From contig JANBPK010000898.1 of the NCBI GenBank assembly GCA_027579435.1, positions 1-38,867 on the forward strand: DNA of 38,867 bases, given 5' to 3'. Of this stretch, positions 1-9,676 are shown piece by piece (positions within the stretch are counted from its first letter, which is position 1; every line of letters begins with the position of its first letter). The notes below the pieces were generated by a model that was given only the letters and a program-made list of their open reading frames with translations, did no database searches and was not told the DNA's origin. This DNA is from Candolleomyces eurysporus (Eukaryota; Basidiomycota; Agaricomycetes; Agaricales; Psathyrellaceae). The position numbers and the translations under genes were made by a program.

Positions 1-1
1 G

Positions 2-83
2 CGGGGGGCAGAAGGATCGCGCCTCTGTTGCTCCTCGGTTGCCCATCCTTCATTGAACTTGTGTAAACATCAGTTTAAACTAC
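2..83. repeat. split direct repeat of the Ngaro-like element, 3' copy
   Basis: This 82-bp segment matches 4578-4659 with two mismatches, both in the 'ctcctcggttgccc' stretch. It ends in the palindrome GTTTAAAC followed by TAC. In element orientation it would be the A2 copy near the 3' end. Confidence 0.9.
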
Positions 84-328
84 GACCAATGAAGATCCGG
101 GGACTGCTTAGGGCTTAGAGTGGTCGTAGCGGGCAACGAGCCACTGGCCTGAGGCCAGACAGCTCGTGTTTTGTTATTCCGACGTGGTCGGCTATAAAGG
201 GAAATTTTTTTTTTTTTTTTTTTGTTTAGGTAAGAGAAAAAGGGAAAGAAAAGAAAAAATAATAATTAAAGATGAGCAAAGTGATTTGAGGAGCGTTGGA
301 AGAATAAAGGAAGAGTATGGGGAACTTA

Positions 329-1301
329 TCACCGAGTAAACAACGCTTGCAGCAGTAAGGGATGTTGCCGAATGTAAATCTTCCAAGTGTCGGATTTCCA
401 GCGACCTGCAGCTTGAATGATGGATGGCTCGGTTCCGAGCTGGGCAAGCCAAGTTGCACCACTGGCTCTGAGGCTCTGGCTGCCGTACTCCATTGGCAGG
501 AAACGATGAAGGCGATGTAAAAACCAACGCTGGGAAGGTACCGAGCCAGTATGATCGATGAAGAGCTGAGAATGGAACGGGAAGGAATGATCGCGTTGTT
601 CAAGATAACGGAGGAAGTGGGAACGGGGGTCAAGGTTATCACAAGTTGCACGTATTATGATACGGTTTCCCTCGAAATAAGGGTCCACCTTGTTTGCCGG
701 TAAGGAAAACTCGAAAGTGGTAGAGGTTGCTCGAACGGAGTGACGTTGAATGATTTTACTGGGGTTGATGACTGATTGGTCGTCGGGGAGGACGAGTTCC
801 CCCAACCTGAGCAAGCCAAAGAAGCCGGTCAATAGAATGGCGATGAAAAGTGAGTCATCAAAAGATGACGAATGGGGGGGGNAATGAGGAGACGATGCGT
901 TGTAGGTCGGAGGTAGTTAGGGCTTTCTTGCGCTGGATTTGTTTACCGTGTGAGCGGCAGGCGCCTCGCAGTGTTCTAACCACCATTGATGATTTGCGAG
1001 CCTCTCGTATGTTTGGAAAGGAGGGCTCAAGGCAGTGGGCTATCCCCGAGAGGTAAGTTGTAACTGATCTTGGATTGATGGACGAAGACATGAAAGAAAT
1101 ATAAAGAGAGAGAGTATTAGGGGTGGGTGTGATGTCGAGAGAGTGGATGGAACAGAATTGGAGGTAAGAGTTAAGAGCAGAAGCATAAGATTTGTCTGTA
1201 GAAGTGTCAACTGAGAGAAGCATGAGTCGTTTTCGTTCATCCTCAAGCTTCTCTTGGGACCAGGGCGACATAAGCCGCCTAGTCCCTCGTCCCATCGGCA
1301 T
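329..1301 (-). CDS. tyrosine recombinase of the Ngaro-like element (frameshifted at an N)
   Basis: The predicted enzyme would integrate a circular double-stranded cDNA by site-specific recombination in place of a DDE integrase. The N-terminal part (1301-858) is a helical SAM-like DNA-binding region that includes the motif DTSTDKSYASALNSYLQFC. The catalytic part (832-329) has the first Arg in GLLRLGELV, the second Arg in SQSLRASGAT, and the Tyr in WKIYIRQHP. The two parts lie in different frames; the break falls at a G run containing an N (880-882), so a base-call error is the simplest explanation. The usual His of the HxxR box reads Gln (QSLR). The start codon is within a few bases of the RT-RNase H stop, so the ORFs abut. 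Confidence 0.85.
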
Positions 1302-3019
1302 TAATTATGCACCACCCCCAGCAGGAAACGAGGGGGTTGAAAGTATTGCAGGTAAAAGTCGGGGATGAGGTTGAGCACGGAAGATATTTGGAGGCGGGAA
1401 ATCGCATCTGCAATGACATTGTCTTTGCCAGCGATGTGTAGGACTCGCAGATCGACATCGTTCTTCAAAACGATGTCTGACGCCATCAACAGGAGATGGT
1501 TGAAGGTCTGATCCACGCGGAGGCTAGAGAACATGTCGACGGTGTTGGTGCTGTCGCTGAAAATGACGATCCGAGATGCCGAAGGGTTGTGGGATGTGGC
1601 ATGAATGAGTGCTGAGAGCGCGCATAGAGCTTCAAAGTAGAAGATATGACAAGAGGGCGTGGAGGTAGGAACAGGAGAGTAGTAACCAACACTCTGATTG
1701 GCGTACCAAAACCCCATACCTTCAAGACATGCGTCAACGTAGATGGTGACGTCCGCTTTGGACAGATCCCAACTCGTGTTTGACATGATGTGAGTACCGG
1801 GTAAGTTTCGTAGATGGTTGAGGGCCCAAGTGAGGTCGTGACGGATGGCGTTGTTGATCCATACTTTCATTGATGGATTTTCCTTCCCGGACATCTTTGG
1901 GTAGATTCTATTCAAAGTGGGGCGCAGCCAGGGGTAGACGTTGAGCGCCCAGTTGAACCAACCTGTGAAGGACTGCCATCGAGCAATCTTGAATTTCCCC
2001 TTGTTGTTGGAACCTTTCTTTGGCTTCATAATCCAGGTTTCAATTTCATTCAGGAGTTCCTTCTTGGCGGCGTCCGGGAGGGTGATAGACATATTGTTTG
2101 GGTCGACATCAAAACCGATGATCGTAAGTGGGGAGCCGAAGACTTGTTTCCTTTCCTTGTGAGGAATCCCAAGTTCATCCCAGAGTTCTAAGAGCAAGGC
2201 CTGGGAACGAGGTAGGAACTTGCTATATGGGCAATAGAAAGCTACATCATCGATTTCATCGAAGCCAAAAGAGTCGTCGACATAAGCGCCAATCAAGTTC
2301 TCGACGAGCCGCACGTTTTGGGCGATCCAGGTAACTAGGGCCATGAAGGCAATCCAAATGGCACCGGATGCGCGCCCGCCGAAGGTGTTATGCCGGTTGA
2401 CATGACGTACGCCGTTCAATGTGACAACTTGTTTCAGTTGCCAATGAGGGTGAACGGGGAGCAAACGGTAAGCCTCAGCGACGTCTGCCTTCCACATGGT
2501 CAAATGAGAGTCAGGTTTTGCCTCCCTGAACCGAATCAAACGATCTCCAACATGGGTCATATTGTCAAGAGGGGAAGGGGAGACGTGCGCTTTGTCGATC
2601 ATGCTGTTGAGGGAGAAAGGTCCAGCGCTGTGGTTGGTGACCATCCGGTAGGTTGTACCGTTATCCTTGGGAACGGCATAGATTGGCATGCTGTACATGC
2701 CCGGGAGGAGATCGGGGCCAAAGGGTTGGGAAAAACGGTTCTTCTCAACCTCTGAGTTCACTTGGGCGTCCAAAAAGACAGCCTCATCATGAATCTGAGA
2801 GGTACCAATATGGGCGTCGTTTACACAGGGGTAGCCGGGGAGATTGGTATCGGCGCAAGGCCAGAAACCCTCTCGCAATCCGGTGACCACCGAGCGCACA
2901 AACGCAGGATTAGGATGATGATGGAGAAGGGATTCAAAACGATCGATATCAATAGGGGTAGAGACATCAAAGAGGGTGGCATTTTGTATAATTGTAGCAC
3001 GATTGACCGGATTGGACAA
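1301..3019 (-). CDS. reverse transcriptase-RNase H of the Ngaro-like element
   Basis: This intact 572-aa frame would copy element RNA into DNA. The reverse transcriptase core has KADVAEAYRLLPVHPHWQLK (first catalytic Asp) and the active-site box AYVDDSF at about residue 247. RNase H follows: Asp in TIYVDACLEGMGFW (about 420), Glu in IFYFEALCAL, Asp in IFSDSTNTV and Asp in GKDNVIADAISRL near 535. No dam-methylase or integrase domain is visible, which fits Ngaro better than DIRS1. Its start overlaps the 3' end of the Gag-like frame and its stop abuts the recombinase start. It is the best preserved gene of the element. Confidence 0.93.
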   Translation of the reverse strand: MSNPVNRATIIQNATLFDVSTPIDIDRFESLLHHHPNPAFVRSVVTGLREGFWPCADTNLPGYPCVNDAHIGTSQIHDEAVFLDAQVNSEVEKNRFSQPFGPDLLPGMYSMPIYAVPKDNGTTYRMVTNHSAGPFSLNSMIDKAHVSPSPLDNMTHVGDRLIRFREAKPDSHLTMWKADVAEAYRLLPVHPHWQLKQVVTLNGVRHVNRHNTFGGRASGAIWIAFMALVTWIAQNVRLVENLIGAYVDDSFGFDEIDDVAFYCPYSKFLPRSQALLLELWDELGIPHKERKQVFGSPLTIIGFDVDPNNMSITLPDAAKKELLNEIETWIMKPKKGSNNKGKFKIARWQSFTGWFNWALNVYPWLRPTLNRIYPKMSGKENPSMKVWINNAIRHDLTWALNHLRNLPGTHIMSNTSWDLSKADVTIYVDACLEGMGFWYANQSVGYYSPVPTSTPSCHIFYFEALCALSALIHATSHNPSASRIVIFSDSTNTVDMFSSLRVDQTFNHLLLMASDIVLKNDVDLRVLHIAGKDNVIADAISRLQISSVLNLIPDFYLQYFQPPRFLLGVVHN

Positions 3020-4257
3020 CTCTTCGGGAGGTGGGCAAGGAAGGGGGAGGGCGGTGATGGTCCAATCAGCGGTATTAGGTAAGCGAGTATTTCACTTCTT
3101 CCCCTCGCAAGTCTTGCGCAAGTCGCAGCGCTGTGTCCCCCTTTCCCACAGCTCCTGCAAGTGTGTCGGTATTTGCAGCTGGCAGCAGAGTTAGGGCATC
3201 CACTGTCTGTGTTGAAGCGCAAGCAGATGTCGTTGGACTTTGGCCGGCGGTTAGGTTGTTTGGGGTCACGGTTAGCGAAGAGACCATCGCTGTGGAGGAT
3301 AGCGGCCCTGTGGCGATTGAACTGGTCGTAATGGGTGAGTAGGATCTTGGTACCGCCTCCCACTTCGTTCCTAATTGATTGGTCGAATCGGATGACTCGC
3401 CAATGCGCCTCTGTTTGGCGGGCCGAGAACTTGCCCTGAATGAATTCGCCGTAGTCTGCAAGCTCCTGCTGGCGGTGAGGGAAGAGGAAAGCGGTGGCCT
3501 TGACTGTGATATTCCAGGCAATGGTCCAGTCTCCATACGTGAGTACCTTTCGTGATGGCTCTGAATGCCCAAAACTGATTTCGTGCTCGCCAAGGTGTCC
3601 TCGATTTTCTTTAACAGCTCCGACGTGGTAGACAGAACTGAAGACGACATCAAGGTTGACGGCTTTCCCTTTGAGGAGGTTGTCCCATTCTGAGGACGGG
3701 AATCCGGGGGGGGGGGCTGAAGTTGAGAAGGCGATCCATCGCTTGACCTGACTGACGTCCTTGCCGTAGTGTCGCAACAGTCGCGCAGATTCCACGCAGG
3801 ATGGGTCGACATTTCGTCGGCTTTTCCTTTCCTTCCCGAACCATGGCATGTCGGATTNGCGCAGCCGCTTCCGAGGTCGATNATCAGTGTCACTTCTGCT
3901 GGCCTCGGTTGAACTTCCACTGTCCTCCGCGCCTGAGGACTCGGTCCTAGACCTCTTGTGCCTGCCGTACTTGGAGAGCGAATCCGGGCAGCGAGACCGA
4001 TATAAGGTCGGTGTTCCTCCTGCACCGTCTGACAATGAAGACTCATCGTCCCGTGAGGATCCATACCCCAGTCCATCCTCTCCAGAAGCGACAGTGTGGG
4101 AAGATCCTCCTCGTCGTCGGCGCTGGCTTCGTTCAATCTGTGCGAGTTGCTGCTCATAACTCTCAAGTGCTCGTTCCTTAGCTGCGTCATCTTTTTCCCC
4201 AAAGTTGAGGGCAGAAACGATCCTAGACAGGGCTCTACCCCGAGCAATCTCTCCTCA
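2821..4257 (-). CDS. Gag-like ORF1 of the Ngaro-like element (interrupted)
   Basis: A serine- and arginine-rich N-terminal part is followed by a region with GKFSARQTEAHWRVIRFDQS, then a Cys/His-rich end: a CCCH-like cluster (CLRFNTDSGCPNSAASCKYRH) running into a zinc knuckle (CRSCGKGGHSAATC). This is the usual nucleic-acid-binding C-terminus of Gag proteins. The frame is open from 4035 and continues upstream in the same frame to a TGA at 4257-4255, where CGA (Arg) would read through. A further candidate start is an ATG at 4400 in another frame, so an intron or frameshift is possible. Two N bases (3858, 3882) lie inside. The last ~200 nt overlap the RT frame and may not be translated. Confidence 0.7.
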
Positions 4258-4577
4258 AGCAAATTCTTGAAGTGTGGCACTGATCCCAGCAAGTGAGTTT
4301 CAGGGCTGTTCGGGGTTGACAGTTATTGATTGGGCTTGTTCATTTGGATCCGGGACAATAGGTTGGGTCGATTGGTTTGAATTCTGTCGAGTAGAGCCAT
4401 TATGACCTCGAGAAGTCATTAGAATTTAATAAAGTGATGAATGAAGTGATAATTTAGTGTGTAGCAAGATTTCAAGCGTTGTTGCAACAGAGAAGAAGAG
4501 AAAAAGAGTGAGACCTTGAAACCTGAGAGTGAGACCATAGCTGCGCATGCGTGCACGTGCGATCCATGTGTTTGCCA

Positions 4578-4659
4578 CGGGGGGCAGAAGGATCGCGCCT
4601 CTGTTGCTCCTTGGTCGCCCATCCTTCATTGAACTTGTGTAAACATCAGTTTAAACTAC
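4578..4659. repeat. split direct repeat of the Ngaro-like element, 5' copy
   Basis: This is the direct-orientation partner of 2-83. In minus-strand element sense it is the very 5' end (A1). The next base outward begins host-like sequence shared with 15823 onward, which sets the junction. Confidence 0.9.
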
Positions 4660-4660
4660 A

Positions 4661-5438
4661 ATCATTAGCATCGTCATCTTGATGACGCGCGCAGGCAGCA
4701 GCCAGGCACGATTTGCCGAGCTGTGCCAGAGCCGTTGAATATGTCGCCGCTGCTGCGCTTTCTTCCATCTGCAAACAGAACCATGGCATGAGTGGCATAA
4801 AGGTCTGTTATCCATCGCTGTATGTCCCAACGTGCGCTTCCTGACCTGAAACTCTCCCCTCTATATTTTTTCTCTCGATTCCCCGAATCAATTCGGTTGC
4901 TTGTATCATCAAGCTCAACTCACCTCATCTTGCCCTCCTCGCCGGCGATTCTTTTGACTTGAAGCAACTCCATCTATACGACATCCCCCTTTCATCGGTC
5001 ACCTCGTTAACGTCGCCTCTATCTCGGCGCCCTGCTACTTTACGGAGGAGGCTTTACATCCGTGCACTGGCACGTTAGCACTTGGTCAGTGCTGAACTAC
5101 ACAACACGTGGACACCTCGCCAGATGTGGCTTGGGGGGTGCGTCGAGGACAAGGATGTCTTCATGTCTGTGGAATGGCATCATGCCTCGAGGTTTGCATA
5201 CCTCTCCGGCGTTTCGCCTTTCTCTATTGGAAATGTTGGAGCTTTTACAATGTATTAATATCTGATTGAATGAATAGAACGAATAGCTCAGTCAGTCACT
5301 CTTGGCCTTGTGAACAGCTTCGAGAAAATTCAGTTAGTCTTGCGGCGGTGCGAGTCATCCTAAACCCTCGGTCTATCGAGCGACTGCGCATACCTACTGG
5401 CTGCCTCGTGCCTGACAGGCATCCGCCGTCACAGATGC
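4661..5438. repeat. repeat block A: chimeric upstream fragment
   Basis: The first ~67 bp match 15823-15890, upstream of the TMEM184-like gene. From about 4733 the sequence switches to the region found upstream of the two ubiquitin-like-domain genes (8945 onward and 21190 onward). Similarity stops near 5438, just before the point corresponding to the start of those genes, so block A is an orphan upstream region with no gene attached. No coding function is evident. Confidence 0.75.
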
Positions 5439-5459
5439 TATCAGTGCCTCTTGCGCATT

Positions 5460-6480
5460 TCAACACGACCACAGATTCGATCGGAAACGAGAGTGATCTC
5501 CGGTCCCTGTCCGCCTTATTCGTGATAGAACGAATATGCCCGTGAGTGGTACGTATCTCGGATCGTCCCCGCATCTTGGTCTCAATTTCTGCTGCCCCAA
5601 ACTCTTTTCTGTTCCCTCAGCATGGATCACTATGGCAAGTCGCCCACGTTCGCCTCGCGCAAGGGCAAGAGTCTGCTGTGCTTCGACTTTCCCTGCAGTG
5701 CTCGCATTCGTGGCGATTGTAAGGTCGCTTGCGACGGAATAGGATCTATAATACCGATCCGCTATCGAATAATTAATGAAATTTTCAACCCAAAAGTACA
5801 GAGAAAGCTCGCTCCCGGAGTGTCCTTCTACAACTCCAACTAAACCAGCATCCCATACCCGGGGGTCCTCAAGAGGAAGTCTTTCGAGGTCTGCATGGGC
5901 AACTATCACGCGAGGCCCAGCATCAACAGTGAGCACAGATAAACCCTGGGAGAGCACAATTACTATCGAGGACAACAATGATGAGATTCAAAAAGGACTA
6001 ACCTTATACGTGATCATCTCTTCTTGCTTCCGATCGAAGATTCGGGAATACGGCCTTATCAAGTTGGAGAGTGTCACCCATCTTTGTACTAACCATCCTC
6101 TGAATGGATGCTCTCTTGTATAGAGTTCAGATTATGGAAATACCGACTGATGCGCCGTTGAAATTGAACGTCAGTATAGGACATCCAAAAGAGAAAAGGG
6201 CAACGCACCTTATGGTAGGATCGGCGGTACGATCATGGCCATCGTGATGCGGTATTTTTTATGGCCTGACAGAACGCTGTCGGCCCGAATGTGAGGAGGA
6301 CTGTCCGCAATCCGAGATGGAAATTCTGGTAGAGATATGCGACGAGTTCTGTCATTGGAAATAATATGAGTAGACCACGTTTCGCATTGAGAAGACAGTC
6401 GAGAGACAGAAAGACGAACCGAAAATGTGGTCGAACGGGAAAAGAGCCAACAAGACGCCATTCTTTGTCTGGATCAATTT
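5460..6480 (-). CDS. unidentified spliced coding signal
   Basis: I do not recognise this gene. On the minus strand, stretches read like ordinary protein: ELVAYLYQNFHLGLRTVLLT near 6360-6290, LVQRWVTLSNLIRPYSRIFD near 6100-6040, and GLSVLTVDAGPRVIVAHADL from about 5955 down to 5460. Between the last two lies a GTTAGT...CTCCCAG interval that could be an intron. The complete exon chain, start and stop are not resolved. No similar sequence is seen in copies B or C. Confidence 0.3.
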
Positions 6481-6498
6481 GAGATCTCCCAAGCCCTT

Positions 6499-7060
6499 CT
6501 AAGAATGGAGCCTGCTGCTTGATGAGACGACTCTCAGATGTCCGTCGGTCGAGCCGGATTCAATGGAGTGAGGCGTGGCCCATACGTCGACGTTGATCTG
6601 CGCTACGCAGGCGTCGCATCAGAAAACGAGTCAAGATAAGGAGGAGAATGAACGATGAACTCACTCACATTCGTAGAAGGTGTATACCGTCTCATGCACA
6701 TCCGCCTGGTCTCCTTCTTTCCTCACTCTACTTCCTACGATATGGTATCCATCGAGGCTCTGAATCGCGATAGTTTGATCCTTATCCCACAATCATAAAC
6801 CGGACACGTGGGCGATCTAGGGACCTTGAGGACGACGGTGGAAATCTCGACTGCGTTGGAAAGGGAGATCAGCGGAGGATGGGATCGGAGAGCGAACGCA
6901 GACTCACCCAAACAACTCGAATGGCCGATGGCGAATTCAGCCCGATGGGACGTGTAGCTTTGCACGCCAGGGAAAGAGGGAAATACGTTGAGATCCTGAC
7001 CTCGGCTTTGACTCTCTTCTGGAAAGACTATCTCCTGTAGCTGTGCCAATGCATGTGGAG
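6499..7060 (-). CDS. unidentified multi-exon gene, 3' part
   Basis: I do not recognise the family. Four exons join in consistent phase on the minus strand: a 5' exon ending at 6908 (contains QEIVFPEESQSRGQDLNVF), then 6850-6825, 6780-6669 (QSLDGYHIVGSRVRKEGDQA) and 6602-6499 ending in TAG (INVDVWATPHSIESG). Intron 6851-6907 has GTGAGT..CAG and 6603-6668 has GTGAGT..TAG; 6781-6824 would need a weak GTCCCT donor. No in-frame ATG is visible in the first exon before an upstream stop near 7190, so the start must be in an earlier exon. The 5' exon recurs at about 19500-19730 but with stops and frameshifts, so that copy is dead. Confidence 0.4.
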
Positions 7061-7615
7061 CAATCGGTGGGTCGTCGTAGCAGCTCTTGGTCTTCTTGGA
7101 GGAATGGGACCGAAAGAAGAGAGTGTGATGGGAGCTTGATGGGAGCCGTCGTTTACGGGGATTGACGCAATGGCCGGGCAGTAGATTCTAGAAGTTGGTT
7201 GACCGGTGGACGATGGCGGTGCTATGAGTGGAGAAAAGAACAAGGGCAGGATTGTGATTTAGTGAGCGGAGACCGTCACATGCGAAGGAGGGGGACGATC
7301 GGTGGTGGAAACGGTCCAGCTGTGGAACAGACGGGACCAAGAATAGCGACGAGGGGAGAAGTCTCCTCGTCGAGTTCATCCCGAGAATGGTAGTTCCGTG
7401 GAGACGGTAGTGTCGCAGCTTGGATTTCGTCGGGATATGATGAATCAGGTCTAGAAATATGGCATGAAATTAATAGTGGACGCCTCTTCGCCAACGGACG
7501 TACCTGAACAGAGAAACCAGTTCGTTCAGTATCCCATGCTCTGCGGGCAGCTAATGTGCGAGGGTGATGCTCTNGGAAAAATGCTCGACCTTATGCACGG
7601 AGCAGGAACAAACTA

Positions 7616-8229
7616 CAGTGTTCCGGCGGTCCTTGGGACACCACAAGGACTTCGCTGATTTACTGGGGATGATTTTTTGTGGGCCAAAACAAAAGTTGAT
7701 ATTTGTGTTCAGTGTTCTTTCCAGAGTATTTTTGTCAAGTTCGGGAGCGATAGGAATAGATAGGCGTGTACAGGACAGTGAGCAAGATTCCGAGCGATTT
7801 GATGGCAATATCACTCCTTGGGACACTTGGGCCGCGCCAATTTCGGCGGGTGGGAAAATACCATTGACACCGATTTTGGGCACTGCTCACTCTTTTGCCT
7901 GCTCTCTGCTCAATCACATAGAATAATCTGGCCCATGAACAGTCTCAGAAGACAGAATGTATCTCCTAAGTTCACCACGGATTTTCGGAGAATTTTAATG
8001 AAACCGTTGGCGCATGGCACCAGGTTTGCTTCGGGTCACTGCCCTGAAAATGCACCTTTTGCAGGATTTCTCTTCAACAAGGTGTCTCTTGCTCCCCAGA
8101 AAAATTGAGCTTTTATATTTCATGTAAATAGATATATGTGCCAAATTTGAGGCGGATCGGACGTTATTTGCACCCAGGGAGCCCACTGTCCCAAGGAGTG
8201 ATGGTGTCCCAAGGACCGCCGGAACACTG
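7616..8229. mobile_element. MITE, Tc1/mariner type (TA target duplication)
   Basis: This is a 614-bp element with perfect 28-bp terminal inverted repeats beginning CAGTGTTCCGG. It is flanked by TA on both sides (7614-7615 and 8230-8231). The matching site in copy C (20511-20512) has a single TA and no insert, so the insertion came after the duplication, or was lost precisely from C. No transposase frame is present, hence non-autonomous. TA duplication and the CAGTG terminus fit the Tc1/mariner superfamily. Confidence 0.9.
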
Positions 8230-8492
8230 TAGTGGGAGGTTGGAGAAGAGAAGATACGTCAAACCGCAAACCGCTACCTCCGCGGCACATGAGGCTTGAG
8301 TGATGATCGAAAGAGAAGGCGCACCTGCCTGTGCGTTTGGTTTCTAACCTGCGCAAACAATTCCCGTTTCTTCGTGCCCTCGTTCTGCGCAATTTCTTTC
8401 TCTTCAGCTCGCCGAGCCTCTTTGAAATCACTCGATCCGACGAACGATAGACCGGGTGTTGTACCAGGCGTCGCTGCGGGTACCGCACCCAG

Positions 8493-8596
8493 CACCAATC
8501 CATCGACCAAATCCAGTCCTGGGATCAGAATGGAGTACATTGGAAGCCGCATCTGACTGGATATGCTGTAGCTGGGGTTTTACCATCCTCGTACGT
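8493..8596 (+). pseudogene. relic of TMEM184-like exon 1 (copy B)
   Basis: This stretch is closely similar to exon 1 of the TMEM184-like gene (15557-15435), including the region encoding IDQ..SWD.NGVHW.PH and the GTACGT splice donor at about 8591. The frame is shifted in the 'gctggggttttaccatc' part and no downstream exon follows. It lies upstream of the ubiquitin-like-domain gene on the same strand. Confidence 0.7.
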
Positions 8597-8944
8597 CTTT
8601 CAATTGTGTTCTGCGCTGTTCTCGCCATGGGTGGTAGGCGTGCATGGCCTCGTGGATTGAAGGCGGAAGTACAGTCGGTGCGATTGGGTGCTGCTGCAAA
8701 CGCCGGTTCGATTGCCATGATCAAGGATCACACGAGACACGAGCACACCGCAGCAGAGGCTAAGACTGTCGTCTCACATTGCTCTTCCCCCATGCGACGA
8801 TGATCAACGGCTAACCTCTGCCTGGTCTTCTCCCCCCCCTCCCCTTGACTCTGTCTATGAAGGCTACCGCGCTTATCTTTTACTTTTGACAGCTATCTTT
8901 GGGAGTGGTGAAAACTCCTAGTGCGAACTCTTTGCAAGATTAGA

Positions 8945-9640
8945 GTCGAATATGTTGTTGCTGCCGCCCTTTCCTCCATCCGCAAACAGAACCATAGGCT
9001 GAGCGGCATAAAGGTCTGTTATCCATCACTGTATGTCCCGACGTGCGCTTCCTGACCTGAAACTCTCTCCTCTATATTCTCCCTCTCAATTCCTCGGATG
9101 TGCTTGGCCACTTCGGTGGCTCGTATCATCAAGTTCGACTCACCTCATCTTGCCCTCATTGACGATTCTATTATTCCGGAGCAATTTCGTCGATGCGACA
9201 TCCCCCTTTCATCGGTCACCCGGTTAGCATCGCCTCTATCTCGGCGCTCTGTCACTTTCCGGAGACCTTACATCTGTGCACTGGCACTCTAGCACTTGGT
9301 CGATATTGCGCGTCACAATACGTGGAAACCTCGCCAGATGTGGCCCCGGGGTGCGTCAAGGACAAGGAAGTCTTGGTGCCTGCGGAATGGCATCATGCCT
9401 CGAGGTTTTCATACCTCTCCGGCGTTTCACCTTGCTCTCGATTGGAAATGTCGGTGCTTTTACGATGTATTAGTATATGATCGAATGAATAGACTATTCA
9501 GTCCCTCTCGGCCTCGTGAACCTTCCACAACATTCAATTTGTCTATCGTGGTGAGAATCGTGTGATCAGCGATCTATCGATCACCTACAGGCATCCTTGG
9601 TCACAATTCGCTGCCCTTGCTTACACCCCCACCTCTCTCT
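8945..9640. repeat. upstream block shared with A and C
   Basis: This is the second copy of the block also seen at 4733-5438 and 21190-21950. It directly precedes the ubiquitin-like-domain gene and is likely its promoter and 5' region. Several small frames inside it (for example one starting MHWH) recur in all three copies but drift and end differently, so I do not call them genes. Confidence 0.75.
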
Positions 9641-9676
9641 AAGCCTCTCTCCTCCCTGACCAAACACCGTCTTGAC

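Larger units (their letters stand above)
2..4660 (-). mobile_element. Ngaro-like (DIRS-order) tyrosine-recombinase retrotransposon
   Basis: Reading on the minus strand the order is Gag-like ORF, RT-RNase H, tyrosine recombinase, as in the DIRS/Ngaro order, with no DDE integrase and no LTRs. An 82-bp repeat occurs in the same orientation at both ends (2-83 and 4578-4659). Direct rather than inverted terminal repeats favour Ngaro over DIRS1. The 5' boundary is supported because sequence from 4661 onward matches 15823-15890, which lacks the element. Ngaro elements normally end B1-A2-B2, so the true 3' end should lie just outside the window, below base 1. A T run at about 205-222 (poly-A in element sense) follows the recombinase stop. 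N bases at 882, 3858 and 3882 coincide with frame changes. Confidence 0.87.

Noticed and set aside
9276..9473. Small frame starting MHWH, similar in blocks A, B and C
   Set aside because: The start is shared but the three copies drift in frame and end differently, and it lies in the upstream region of a gene; more likely non-coding.
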